From the NCBI GenBank assembly GCA_947074145.1, contig CAMTOJ010000012.1, positions 1 through 64,000 of the forward strand: 64,000 nt of DNA, read 5' to 3'. A program made the translations under genes and the position numbers. This DNA is from an uncultured Bacteroidales bacterium. Its GTDB lineage: Bacteria; Bacteroidota; Bacteroidia; Bacteroidales; JAUNSR01. Below, in pieces: positions 38,511-48,020 of this stretch; the first letter of the stretch is position 1; every line of letters begins with the position of its first letter. A model generated the notes under the pieces. It was given only the letters and a program-made list of their open reading frames with translations. It was not told the DNA's origin and made no database searches.

Positions 38511-39411
38511 ACAATATCTCTACACGATATTGATTGGGGGTTTTACCTACATTCTGTTTGAACAGTCTTGTAAAATGTTGAGGATATTGAAATCCCAAAC
38601 CATAAGCGATTTCACTTATGGTTTTGGTTGTTGATGCTATTTGTTCTTTAGCCCTATCTATCAGTTTTAACTGAATATATTCCTGAGCTGATTTTCCGGT
38701 TTCTTTCTTTATAAGATCACCAAAATAATTAGGAGAAAGAAACACCTTTTCTGCAAAATACTTCACTGTGGGCAATCCCTTTTCAAGCTGAATATTATTC
38801 TCAAAGTATTCATTAAGATTCATCTCAAATTTCTGAATTATATCAAGATTGACATCCTCTCGTGTTACAAACTGTCGCTCATAAAAACGCATACAATAAT
38901 TCAACAAAAGCTCAATATTCATTGCTATAAGAATCTTGCTATGCTTATCTATAGCATGTGTCAATTCCTGACTAATCTGTTGAAGTAGTTCCATTATCAA
39001 ACTCTTTTCTCTTTCTGAAAGATGCAAGGCTTCATAAGATGAATAAGAAAAGAAATTGAATTTTCCAATATTATGACCTAATGAAGTTCGTCTAATAAGA
39101 TCGGGATGAAATAATATTCCATAAACTTCAGGTTTCACTTCATCCTGTACTGTAACCACATCAACGATTTGTCCCGGAGCGAAACTTACTATTGTACCCT
39201 CTTGATAATCATATTTTTGACGTCCGTATTTAATATCGCATGATTTTGAACATTTTAGATATAAAGCATAGATGCCATAATGCATTCTGATATTATTGAC
39301 AACTTTGGTCGCTTTTGTCAGATCTATCACCGAAACTAAAGGATGAAGAGTTTCAAGACCATAAAGTTTATTATATGCATCTACACTATCAAGATGAATT
39401 ACATTTTCCAT
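38503..39411 (-). CDS. AraC-family transcriptional regulator
   Basis: A 302-residue regulator with a cupin-like N-terminal half (IRMHYGIYALYLKCSKSCDIKYGRQKYDYQEGTIVSFAPGQ) and a C-terminal AraC DNA-binding domain at about 205-300 (TVKYFAEKVFLSPNYFGDLIKKETGKSAQEYIQ ... TISEIAYGLGFQYPQHFTRLFKQNVGKTPNQYR). This subtype is very common in Bacteroidetes and often controls a divergent gene; here that is the O-acetyltransferase, 207 bp away. The stop overlaps the end of the convergent AraC gene. Confidence 0.9.
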   Translation of the reverse strand: MENVIHLDSVDAYNKLYGLETLHPLVSVIDLTKATKVVNNIRMHYGIYALYLKCSKSCDIKYGRQKYDYQEGTIVSFAPGQIVDVVTVQDEVKPEVYGILFHPDLIRRTSLGHNIGKFNFFSYSSYEALHLSEREKSLIMELLQQISQELTHAIDKHSKILIAMNIELLLNYCMRFYERQFVTREDVNLDIIQKFEMNLNEYFENNIQLEKGLPTVKYFAEKVFLSPNYFGDLIKKETGKSAQEYIQLKLIDRAKEQIASTTKTISEIAYGLGFQYPQHFTRLFKQNVGKTPNQYRVEILFN

Positions 39412-39618
39412 ACTATTTTTCTGTTTTATGTAAAGGTATAATGTTTTATGAATGTGTCTAATATGACCGGATAATTATCAGTAATTATGGTAATGAACTC
39501 TGTAATATATATACAATGCATGGCAAAATCTGACAATAATTTTGTACAGAACAAAAAGATATGATAAGAGATTATCAATCTTATAATAACAAGTCAGAAT
39601 AAATCAAAACAGAAAACT

Positions 39619-40182
39619 ATGGAATTAAAAGATTTTTTAGACAAAGTCGACAATAGGGAAATGATTGTATGGGGAACGGAAGAATATAAATTTATGGCAA
39701 ATATTAGCCAAGAAGCAATGAAAATAACTTGCAAGTTGAATAATTCCTATAATACGCCTGAGCAGATAATATCTCTGTTTTCCGAATTAACAGGCAGAAT
39801 GATTGATGAGAATTTCGGACTTTTCCCACCTTTTTATACAGATTTCGGGAAAAATATTAAGTTAGGCAAAAACGTGTTCATTAATTCGGGTTGTCAGTTT
39901 CAGGATCAGGGTGGTATATATATAGGAGATTATTCTCTCATAGGACCTAAAACTGTGCTTGCGACTTTAAATCATTGCTTCGCTCCTGAAGATCGGGGTT
40001 CTCTAATTCCGGCTCCTATAAGAATCGGGAAATGCGTCTGGATTGGTGCTAATGTCACTATTGTTCCGGGTATAACAATCGGTGATAATGCAATAATTGG
40101 AGCCGGTGCTGTAGTTACTAAAGATGTACCTGAAAATACTATTTATGCTGGTGTTCCTGCTAAACAGATTGGAATAATATAA
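39619..40182 (+). CDS. Maltose/galactoside-type sugar O-acetyltransferase
   Basis: A 187-residue hexapeptide-repeat enzyme of the LacA/Maa/NodL type, transferring acetyl from acetyl-CoA to a sugar hydroxyl. The N-terminal Mac-like helical region (EYKFMANISQEAMKITCKLN) is followed by the left-handed beta-helix GKNVFINSGCQFQDQGGIYIGDYSLIGP, the catalytic histidine in LNHCFAPEDRG, and IRIGKCVWIGANVTIVPGITIGDNAIIGAGAVVTKDVP. A TAATTTTG -7-like box lies at 39537-39544, with no matching -33. Confidence 0.9.
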   Translation: MELKDFLDKVDNREMIVWGTEEYKFMANISQEAMKITCKLNNSYNTPEQIISLFSELTGRMIDENFGLFPPFYTDFGKNIKLGKNVFINSGCQFQDQGGIYIGDYSLIGPKTVLATLNHCFAPEDRGSLIPAPIRIGKCVWIGANVTIVPGITIGDNAIIGAGAVVTKDVPENTIYAGVPAKQIGII

Positions 40183-40282
40183 AGAAACTCTTTCTCCTAT
40201 AAAAGCGCTATATTTCAACCAGTTAGCTTTATAACCATTTGGTTTAATGCTACATTTATTTTGAAAAAGAGTTATATAATAA

Positions 40283-40319
40283 AATTAGCATCAATACATT
40301 TATTGTATTGATGCTAATT
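40283..40319. terminator. Bidirectional hairpin terminator
   Basis: AATTAGCATCAATACA and TGTATTGATGCTAATT form a perfect 16-bp stem with a 5-base loop between the converging acetyltransferase and menB genes. The T-rich tail is on the minus strand (TTATTATAT), so it mainly ends the men operon. Confidence 0.65.
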
Positions 40320-40393
40320 GAAATACTCTTTATTATCAATGGTAAAAAGAATATTTTTAAATTATGCCTTTATATTTATAATTCAAATAATTA

Positions 40394-41221
40394 TTATCCC
40401 GGAAATTTTGGAAATTTCTGGAAATCCGGATCCCTTTTTTCAAGAAATGCATGTTTTCCTTCCTGTGCTTCCTCCATAAGATAATACATCATTGTTGCAT
40501 CTCCGGCAAACTCCATAAGACCTCTTTGTCCATCAAGTTCTGCATTAAGACCTCTCTTTATCATTCTAAGAGCCATAGGACTTCTTTGAAGCATTATTTT
40601 GCACCACTCCACGGTGGTATCCTCCAGTTCATCTAAAGTAACAACTTTATTCACCATTCCCATTGCTTCTGCTTCAGCTGCGGTATATTGTTGACATAGA
40701 TACCAAATCTCACGAGCTTTTTTCTGACCTACACAGCGTGCAAGATAAGATGATCCGAAACCGGCATCAAAACTTCCCACTTTAGGACCTGTTTGTCCGA
40801 ATTTTGCATTATCGGAAGCAATAGTTAGATCACACACAACATGAAGAACATGCCCTCCACCAATTGCATAACCGTTGACCATAGCAACTACTGGTTTGGG
40901 AATAGAGCGTATAGCTTTATGAAGATCAAGCACATTAAGTCGTGGCACTCCGTTTGCATCTACATATCCGCCTACACCTTTTACCTTCTGATCTCCACCT
41001 GAACAAAAAGCTTTTGTTCCTGCACCGGTTAATACAATAACACCTATATCCTCGCTTTCACGACAGATTGACATAGCGTCAAGCATATCAAAAATTGTCT
41101 GTGGTCTGAAGGCATTATAAACTTCAGGACGGTTAATGGTGATCTTGGCTATACCTTCAAATATTTCAAATTTGATATCAGAATATTCCTTCAACGGAAT
41201 CCATTCTCTTTCGTTATTCAT
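40394..41221 (-). CDS. menB: 1,4-dihydroxy-2-naphthoyl-CoA synthase
   Basis: Crotonase-family enzyme closing the second ring of menaquinone from o-succinylbenzoyl-CoA. The 275 residues include the oxyanion-hole motif [10 protein letters not shown], the [21 protein letters not shown] block and the MenB-specific [20 protein letters not shown], with the catalytic aspartate and the glycine of the bicarbonate-dependent type. The ending [14 protein letters not shown] is also typical of MenB. It is the last gene of menF-menD-menB; no menC or menE follows. Confidence 0.96.
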   Translation of the reverse strand: MNNEREWIPLKEYSDIKFEIFEGIAKITINRPEVYNAFRPQTIFDMLDAMSICRESEDIGVIVLTGAGTKAFCSGGDQKVKGVGGYVDANGVPRLNVLDLHKAIRSIPKPVVAMVNGYAIGGGHVLHVVCDLTIASDNAKFGQTGPKVGSFDAGFGSSYLARCVGQKKAREIWYLCQQYTAAEAEAMGMVNKVVTLDELEDTTVEWCKIMLQRSPMALRMIKRGLNAELDGQRGLMEFAGDATMMYYLMEEAQEGKHAFLEKRDPDFQKFPKFPG

Positions 41222-41248
41222 ATATTTTATATTATTTATAGTCTGTTT

Positions 41249-42940
41249 CTATTTAAAATAAGATCTTAAAATCTCATCATTAATTTCTCGTGGTGTAAAA
41301 ACTTCAAGTATAGTAGGTTTATCCCAGGCATAAATAATTTTCATTGCTCTTTTTAACTCTTTCTCATTTTGAGCCGATATATAATTTAAACCGTATGCTT
41401 CTGAGAGCTTTGAGATATCAATATTGTGGGTCGCCTCGAAATACTCCTCCATTTCAGGAAGTGTTGAAGGACCTTTTATAAATCTAAAAATTCCTCCCCC
41501 ATTATTATTAATGACAATAATTTTAATATTGGAAGAAAGTTTTTTATTCCATAAAGCATTTATATCATATAGAAAACTCAAATCTCCAGTGATCAACGTT
41601 GTATCGCCATAATAAGTAGAAGCCGCACCTATTGCAGTAGATGTTGATCCGTCAATACCACTTGTTCCTCTGTTTGCATCAACTCTTACTACTCTGTTAT
41701 TCTTAAAGAGTTGATGATATCTTACGGATGTTCCGTTAGATAACTGAAGCTTTGATTCTTTTGGTAGCATAGGTAAAATTATCGAGAAAGCTTTAAAATC
41801 GCTCCATACAAGATTTTTTAAAAATTGGCTATGGTGCTCTTCGGCTTTCTTATTAAGTTGCACCCATTTATCAGCATATTTAGATTTATTTCCTTGAATA
41901 TGTGGCAAAAGGGAATGAAGGAAATTTACAGGTTTACTACATATTTTGTGAGTTAATACAGAATATGTATCAATCGTATAATTCTCTTCTCCTATATGCC
42001 AATGCTGTGAAGGTGGATATTCTCGAATAAATTTCTTAATAAACTTAGATATAAGAGGGCCTCCAAAACTTATCAGAAGATCTGGTCGATATGTCTTAAT
42101 TTGATTTGCTGTCAAACGAGATATTGTACGATCGATATTAGCAATAAGTTTATCACCACGCATATTTGATATACTTTCACTCAAAACAGCAATCTGTGGT
42201 TGTCCGGCTAAAGAATTAAGTATTTTATTAAGTTCTTCATCTGGGACCTGCATCGAAACCAAAATCATTACTTTCAAAGAACAATTAATCGATTGTGCAT
42301 ACTCAATCGCATCCTCTTTAGACAAGTTCTTCAGCGGAGATATTTGTGTGAGAATACGTGGAATAACCGAAGTAGCCTCTGATATTTTGCAAAGCGGTTC
42401 CTCCAATGGTACATTTATATGGACAGGACCTTTGGCTGCTGACATTGAAATATTAATCGCCTCGTTTACTATTCGGTTATTATACCATATATCAGATTCT
42501 TTATCTGACTCAGATCGATATTGACAACTATATTTTACAATTTTGTCGAAGATATTCTCTTGTCTGATAGTCTGACTATCATTTTGATCAATCCATTCTT
42601 TGGGTCTGTCAGCAGAAATAACAATTAATGGAATTTGTTGATAATAAGCCTCTGCTATGGATGGAGAAAGGTTTAATAATGCAGTTCCCGAAGTACATAC
42701 AATAACAACTGGTTCCCCTGTTTGCTGAGCCACACCCAAAGCATAAAATCCTGCACTACGCTCGTCAACCAGAGAGATGCACTCAATTCCCGACTCGCGA
42801 TTGAACGCAACTGATAAGGGTGCATTTCTTGATCCCGGCGATATCACAGCTCTTTTTACTCCTTTCATTTTACAAAGTCGTGTTAATAGCTGAATATTTG
42901 TCTTATCAGTACTTTTATTAGAAATCTTTCTTGTTGCCAT
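41249..42940 (-). CDS. menD: 2-succinyl-5-enolpyruvyl-6-hydroxy-3-cyclohexene-1-carboxylate synthase
   Basis: ThDP enzyme adding the succinyl semialdehyde unit from 2-oxoglutarate to isochorismate. At 563 residues it has normal length. Motifs: VISPGSRNAPLSVAFN, VDERSAGFYALGVAQQTGEPV with the ThDP glutamate, CTSGTALLNLSPSIAEAYY, SADRPKEWIDQNDSQTIRQ, and the Mg/ThDP site GDLSFLYDINALWN ... INNNGGGIFRFI. The gap to menB is 27 bp. Confidence 0.96.
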   Translation of the reverse strand: MATRKISNKSTDKTNIQLLTRLCKMKGVKRAVISPGSRNAPLSVAFNRESGIECISLVDERSAGFYALGVAQQTGEPVVIVCTSGTALLNLSPSIAEAYYQQIPLIVISADRPKEWIDQNDSQTIRQENIFDKIVKYSCQYRSESDKESDIWYNNRIVNEAINISMSAAKGPVHINVPLEEPLCKISEATSVIPRILTQISPLKNLSKEDAIEYAQSINCSLKVMILVSMQVPDEELNKILNSLAGQPQIAVLSESISNMRGDKLIANIDRTISRLTANQIKTYRPDLLISFGGPLISKFIKKFIREYPPSQHWHIGEENYTIDTYSVLTHKICSKPVNFLHSLLPHIQGNKSKYADKWVQLNKKAEEHHSQFLKNLVWSDFKAFSIILPMLPKESKLQLSNGTSVRYHQLFKNNRVVRVDANRGTSGIDGSTSTAIGAASTYYGDTTLITGDLSFLYDINALWNKKLSSNIKIIVINNNGGGIFRFIKGPSTLPEMEEYFEATHNIDISKLSEAYGLNYISAQNEKELKRAMKIIYAWDKPTILEVFTPREINDEILRSYFK

Positions 42941-43042
42941 TATTCATTATTATCTTCAGAAAAAAACATTTTTATTAAGAACTCTTGTAAAATAACTATT
43001 AAACAATCAATGTTGTTCTTTTAAATTGGATATTTTTCGATT

Positions 43043-44203
43043 TTATTTAAATACAGAGAGTATAGTTTGCGATTTTATACATGTTTCCTCCCATTCATTC
43101 TCCGGTATTGAATCTTGCGTAATACCTCCTCCGACAAATATATATGATTTGTTTTTTAGTAAAAGCGAAGATCTTAGATTTACAAAAAGTTTGAATCCTT
43201 GGTTAGAGTTGTGAGATTCTTTCGTGCTATCAGAGTTAATTATCCCAATAAATCCACCGTAGTAAAGTCTGGAATGTTTCTCTGTTTTTATTATTAATTC
43301 ATAAGATTTTTCCTTTGGATATCCGCATAAAGCAGGTGTAGGATTCAGATCTTTTACCAAAGAGACTATTCTCTTTTTTTCAGGTTTTGCTGATATTTGT
43401 GTCATTAAATGTTCAAAATCTCCGGCTCTTACACTGAGTCTTTCCCCTATTTTTACTGATTGACATTCATTCTTTTTAAAAATATCAACAATATAATTGG
43501 TCACAAGCTCTTGTTCATAATACTCTTTTGATGTCCATTTTTTTTCAGGTTTCTTTGTTCCCGCAAGGGAAACTGAAGTAAATACGCCTTTAGAATAATC
43601 AGCCAACAACTCTGGTGAAGCACCTATCCATGTCAAAGTACCTTGTATATTTATAAGAAAAATGAATGCATGATCATATTTACATTCAAGTTTAAAAAAT
43701 AATTGCGAAGCATCTTTAACACTATTATTTTCATTTTTTATGACTCTAGATAGAATCATTTTATCGATTTCTCCATTTTTAATTTTATCCACCACTTCTT
43801 GACATTGATTGATATATTCAGTTTTATCAATCTGATAAAAATCATCATCCTGAAATGTGATTAATTTCTGAACTGATTCTTTTTCATATTCAAATTTTTC
43901 GATATGGTTCAATATAATCTCTTCGGTTATTTTTATAGAGGTTATATCATTAAGAGAGAAATCAACTGTAATATCTTGTGGTAATAAAATCGTCGGATAA
44001 GCACTTTTTTGTGAAGATTCATTGCTTTCAATTTGAAACGGAGAGATAACAAATCCGCTTTTTGTAATCAGGTCATCTGTCTTTATTATGACTGGATAAG
44101 ATGAAATACCTATTGTAATATTGGTGGAGAAAGGTTCTCTATATAAATAAAAGGATATATTTTTTTCGATTAATTTATTTATTGCATTAATAATACCTAC
44201 CAT
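43043..44203 (-). CDS. menF: Isochorismate synthase
   Basis: Chorismate-binding enzyme converting chorismate to isochorismate, the committed step of menaquinone synthesis. I prefer ATG 44203 (MVGIINAINKLIEKN, 386 residues) over the TTG at 44224 in the ORF track. The C-terminal half carries the family motifs: KMILSRVIK, WIGASPELLADYSKGVFTSVSLAGTKK, HLMTQISA, LNPTPALCGYPKE, and YYGGFIGIINSDSTKE ending VGGGITQDSIPENEWEET. A 102-bp gap separates it from menD. Confidence 0.92.
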   Translation of the reverse strand: MVGIINAINKLIEKNISFYLYREPFSTNITIGISSYPVIIKTDDLITKSGFVISPFQIESNESSQKSAYPTILLPQDITVDFSLNDITSIKITEEIILNHIEKFEYEKESVQKLITFQDDDFYQIDKTEYINQCQEVVDKIKNGEIDKMILSRVIKNENNSVKDASQLFFKLECKYDHAFIFLINIQGTLTWIGASPELLADYSKGVFTSVSLAGTKKPEKKWTSKEYYEQELVTNYIVDIFKKNECQSVKIGERLSVRAGDFEHLMTQISAKPEKKRIVSLVKDLNPTPALCGYPKEKSYELIIKTEKHSRLYYGGFIGIINSDSTKESHNSNQGFKLFVNLRSSLLLKNKSYIFVGGGITQDSIPENEWEETCIKSQTILSVFK

Positions 44204-44230
44204 TTTCAACTTATTAGAATGCAAATATAA

Positions 44231-44261
44231 ATTATTCCATGCTTTATAAGCATGGAATAAT
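44231..44261 (-). terminator. Hairpin between aspA and menF
   Basis: ATTATTCCATGCTT - TAT - AAGCATGGAATAAT is a perfect 14-bp stem just ahead of the menF start. On the minus strand TTTATATTTG follows, so it may end the aspA transcript. Confidence 0.6.
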
Positions 44262-44376
44262 TCATCAATTTTTCAATCAAAAGATCGAATAAAATCATTA
44301 CTCTAAGATATGATATTAATATTCAGATATTATGCACGGATATTAATAACGGTTGATTAATAATATCTATATGATT

Positions 44377-45810
44377 TTATTTTAACATTGATCTATTTGG
44401 TTTAGTCATATTCTCAGGTTGAAGAATATTATCCAACTCTTGTTTTGGCATTATATTTTCTTCAAGAATCAAATCATAAATACCTTTTCCTGTTTCCATC
44501 GCTTTTCTAGCAAGACGTGAGCAAACTTCATATCCAAGATATGGAAGAAGAGATGTTACAATACCAATACTATTATAAACAAGATCTTTACAATGTTTTT
44601 CATTTGCAGTGATGCCAATAATACATTTATCTCTTAATGTATTCATTCCCTTTGTAAGCATCTCTATAGATTGGAACATGCAATAAACAATGATAGGTTC
44701 CATTACATTAAGCTCAAGCTGTCCTGCCTCTGCAGCAAAAGTCACTGTAAGGTCATTACCGAAAACTAAGAATGCTATTTGATTCACTACTTCAGGTATA
44801 ACAGGGTTTACCTTTCCCGGCATAATAGATGATCCGGGCTGCATTGGAGGCAAATTTATTTCATTAAATCCTGCACGAGGGCCGCTTGATAGCAAACGAA
44901 GGTCATTACATATTTTAGATAATTTTACTGCAAGTCTTTTAACCGCAGAGCTATACATTACAAATGAACCGGTATCATTTGTAGCTTCGATAAAGTTTTG
45001 TGCTGCAACAATGGGGAATTGTGTAATTTCTGCTAAATATTTTATACAAAGTGCTGAATATTGGGGATTTGCAGCAATACCTGTACCAATAGCTGTAGCT
45101 CCCATATTTACCTCAAGAAAAAGGTTTACATTCTGCTCTAAACGTGGTATCTCTTCAGAAAGATTAGTTGCATAAGCATCAAACTCCTGACCTAAAGTCA
45201 TTGGCACCGCATCCTGCAACTGAGTTCTACCCATTTTCAATATATTTGAAAATTGAACACCTTTAACCGTAAATGCCTCAATAAGGTAGTTTAATGCACT
45301 GACAAGTTTTCGATTAGCTAAATAAAGTGCAATTTTAACTGCTGTTGGATAGACATCATTAGTTGATTGTGATTTATTGACATCATCATTTGGATGAAGG
45401 AATTTATATTCTCCCTTCTGATGTCCCATTATTTCGAGAGCTCTATTGGTTATAACCTCATTTGCATTCATATTGGTGGATGTTCCTGCACCACCTTGAA
45501 CCATATCTACAACAAACTGATCGTTAAACTTACCCATTCTTATCTCTTTACAAGCTTCGATAATAGCATTTGCTTTCTCTTTACTTATCTCACCCAGGTC
45601 TCTGTTTGCCATTGCTGCAGCCTGCTTCACCATAGCGAGTGCCTGAATAAGTTCAGGAAAGAAATCCAATGTTACTCCGCTTATATTGAAATTTTCTAAA
45701 GCTCTATAGGTCTGTACTCCGAAATAATATTGATCAGGAATCTCTTTTTCTCCCAAAAAGTCATGTTCAATACGTGACTTTCCTTGGCCATTGTTCAAAT
45801 TTATCATCAT
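44377..45810 (-). CDS. aspA: Aspartate ammonia-lyase
   Basis: Reversibly splits L-aspartate to fumarate and ammonia, feeding fumarate respiration. The 477 residues show the aspartase/fumarase superfamily motifs: RIEHDFLGEKEIPDQYYFGVQT at the start, GAGTSTNMNANEV, HPNDDVNKSQSTNDVYPTA, GRTQLQDAVPMTLGQEF, and the mobile signature loop GSSIMPGKVNPVIPEV. QLQDAVPM and the opening EHDFLGEKEIP favour aspartase over fumarase C. Menaquinone genes lie next to it, consistent with fumarate reduction, although they form a separate unit. Confidence 0.94.
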   Translation of the reverse strand: MMINLNNGQGKSRIEHDFLGEKEIPDQYYFGVQTYRALENFNISGVTLDFFPELIQALAMVKQAAAMANRDLGEISKEKANAIIEACKEIRMGKFNDQFVVDMVQGGAGTSTNMNANEVITNRALEIMGHQKGEYKFLHPNDDVNKSQSTNDVYPTAVKIALYLANRKLVSALNYLIEAFTVKGVQFSNILKMGRTQLQDAVPMTLGQEFDAYATNLSEEIPRLEQNVNLFLEVNMGATAIGTGIAANPQYSALCIKYLAEITQFPIVAAQNFIEATNDTGSFVMYSSAVKRLAVKLSKICNDLRLLSSGPRAGFNEINLPPMQPGSSIMPGKVNPVIPEVVNQIAFLVFGNDLTVTFAAEAGQLELNVMEPIIVYCMFQSIEMLTKGMNTLRDKCIIGITANEKHCKDLVYNSIGIVTSLLPYLGYEVCSRLARKAMETGKGIYDLILEENIMPKQELDNILQPENMTKPNRSMLK

Positions 45811-45962
45811 ATCTTTCTTGCTTTAAATGTTTGTAAAAGCATCATCGATAGTAAAACAATAGTCTTTTTTTTAAGTTCAATTTTAAGGATTAGTTTGTAA
45901 ATAAATGTTCGTTTTTTTTAAGTACAGAGTTTAATTTTCTAAATTTTTGTTTTTTAAATCTG

Positions 45963-46715
45963 TTACAATATTCTACTCGATAAAAAAAGATGAAATTGTT
46001 CTTTATAAGAATCTGAAATCGGAATATATTCAGTACCAAAAACTATTCTGTTACGCTCAATAACTTTAATTTTATCTTTTCTTACAATAAAAGATCTATG
46101 TACTCTTATAAATTCATTTTCGTCTAATGTTTCCTCGATTTGCTTCATCGAAATTTTTGAGATTATCGGATGTTTCTCCCCCTCAATATATATTTTGACA
46201 TAATCTTTCAAACCTTCTACATATAATATTTTGTTGATCTCGATTTTAACAAGCTTATATTCTGTTTTAACAAAAATGAATTCGTTATTTTCTTTAAGAA
46301 TAATTTCTTTTTTATTATTATTATTTTCGTTTGCTTTTATGAGCAATTCTTTATGCCGCAAACCTTTATTTGCGGAATTAAGAAATTCGGCATAATTGAT
46401 AGGTTTAAGCAAATAATCTACTGCATTTACCTTAAATCCCTCAAGGGCATACTGCTGGAAAGCGGTTACAAAAATCACCTGTGTCTTATCCGAAATTATT
46501 TTAGCTAATTCAATTCCGTTTAGATCCGGCATCTGAATATCCAGAAAAACGATATCCGGTTCACTTTTTTCAATCGCACTTACAGCTTCTACGGAAGAAT
46601 CATATTTACCTATAAGCTCAAGAAACGGAGTTTTTATAACATAAGATTCTAAAAGAGCCAAAGCCAATGGTTCATCATCAACAATTATTGTCTTTAGTTT
46701 TATATTCTCTTTCAT
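45963..46715 (-). CDS. LytTR-type response regulator
   Basis: A 250-residue two-component regulator. The receiver domain (residues 7-120) has the acidic pair DDEP, phospho-acceptor aspartate in PDIVFLDIQMPDLNG, and VDYLLKPI. The LytTR DNA-binding domain follows at about 145-248 (ILYVEGLKDYVKIYIEGEKHPIISKISMKQIEE ... FIRVHRSFIVRKDKI). It starts 15 bp after its sensor kinase and lies downstream of the efflux operon, which it may control. Confidence 0.93.
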   Translation of the reverse strand: MKENIKLKTIIVDDEPLALALLESYVIKTPFLELIGKYDSSVEAVSAIEKSEPDIVFLDIQMPDLNGIELAKIISDKTQVIFVTAFQQYALEGFKVNAVDYLLKPINYAEFLNSANKGLRHKELLIKANENNNNKKEIILKENNEFIFVKTEYKLVKIEINKILYVEGLKDYVKIYIEGEKHPIISKISMKQIEETLDENEFIRVHRSFIVRKDKIKVIERNRIVFGTEYIPISDSYKEQFHLFLSSRIL

Positions 46716-46730
46716 AACTATTGAATAACG

Positions 46731-47792
46731 TTATTTCTGTTTTATGATTATTATTTCTGCTTCAAATTGATCTATATTTCTTTCTGCTATAAACTTGGCA
46801 TTCTTTCCATAGATTAATGACAACCTTTTTTGTAGGTTATCCAAACCTATTCCGGATCCGCTTCTGTCATCATTGCTTTTTTCAAAATAACTATTTATGA
46901 CACGAAATATCAATTGATTTTCATTGAGGGTTAATTTTATATGAACATATGATTTTCCAATACTGTTTATTCCATGCTTAAAGGCATTTTCTATCAGAGA
47001 AATAAAAATCATTGGTGCAATTTGCCAATCTTTGGTTTCTCCCTCTATGGAAAATGTTATTTCAACTTTCGATGAAAAACGAAGTTTTACAAGATCGAGA
47101 TAGTTGTTTATAAAATCAATCTCTTTCACAAGATCTACCTCTTCTTGATCATTATCATATAAGACATAGCGTAAAAGTTTACTTAACTGATGTATAGCCG
47201 ACTGTGCATGATCTTGAGATATTGCAACAAGTGAGTATATGTTATTTAAAGTATTAAACAGAAAATGAGGATTAAGCTGACTTTTAAGATTTTTGAGTTC
47301 TGCTTCATAGTGATTTTTCATCATTTCCTTCCTTTTTGATTCGAATTGATACCATTGCGAACTCATTTTTATCGCTACAGATAATGCTGCCGTAAGAACA
47401 TAAAAAATAGAATCTCTTCCAATCTTAAGCATCCAACCCAATCTCATTGGAGGTTTATGTCCCTCTGGTCCGGGACGAAACTCTTTGAAGGGTATAAAAA
47501 TATCATCAACGAGAAACATTAGTATCGAGCCTATAATAATCACAATGATGTTAATTGTCAAGAAGGTGCTCACTCTGCGGTTAAAAAGATACTTATTAAT
47601 AAGAAAAAAATAATTGAAATAAAATATGATTATAATGATAAGTTGGCTAAAACAGAATCTGATATAAAACAATAACCAATTATCATCAATATCATTTGGC
47701 ATAAAAAGAATAGGTGAAGAAAATAAAATCATCCATATTATAAGATGAATAAGTATTTCTACATATTTTGATGGTCTTTTATCTGTAAACAT
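46731..47792 (-). CDS. LytS-like sensor histidine kinase
   Basis: A 353-residue membrane kinase: four N-terminal membrane helices (LIIWMILFSSPILFM; LIIIIIFYFNYFFLI; TFLTINIIVIIIGSILMFLV; FYVLTAALSVAIKM), then the His_kinase region LKSQLNPHFLFNTLNNIYSLVAI with the phosphorylated histidine, and a HATPase domain (FISLIENAFKHGI ... SGSGIGLDNLQKRLSLIYG). It has no separate sensor domain. Paired with the LytTR regulator. Confidence 0.93.
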   Translation of the reverse strand: MFTDKRPSKYVEILIHLIIWMILFSSPILFMPNDIDDNWLLFYIRFCFSQLIIIIIFYFNYFFLINKYLFNRRVSTFLTINIIVIIIGSILMFLVDDIFIPFKEFRPGPEGHKPPMRLGWMLKIGRDSIFYVLTAALSVAIKMSSQWYQFESKRKEMMKNHYEAELKNLKSQLNPHFLFNTLNNIYSLVAISQDHAQSAIHQLSKLLRYVLYDNDQEEVDLVKEIDFINNYLDLVKLRFSSKVEITFSIEGETKDWQIAPMIFISLIENAFKHGINSIGKSYVHIKLTLNENQLIFRVINSYFEKSNDDRSGSGIGLDNLQKRLSLIYGKNAKFIAERNIDQFEAEIIIIKQK

Positions 47793-47865
47793 TTTAGTTA
47801 GATTTTAGGAGTGAAAATATAACTTTTTCACATCATTATATAATATTCGGAATTTTCTTTAAAAA

Positions 47866-47914
47866 GATAGAGCTTGCATCACCTGTTTCACAACAGATTA
47901 CGGCAAACTCTATC
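47866..47914 (-). terminator. Terminator of the efflux operon
   Basis: On the minus strand GATAGAGTTTGC pairs with GCAAGCTCTATC (11 of 12 plus G-T), followed by TTTTTAAAG. It separates the macB-like gene from the kinase gene. Confidence 0.7.
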
Positions 47915-48020
47915 GACTCTACTTACTAACTACTAATTGTAACTTTGAATTAAAGTTAAAAAAGTTTCTTCTTGAATAATTAGCTTCTACTCAACCATTT
48001 TTAATAACTTAAAATCTTTT

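Noticed and set aside
44222-44229. TATATTTG as promoter of menF
   Set aside because: No -33 element at the right distance, and a hairpin stem occupies the space.
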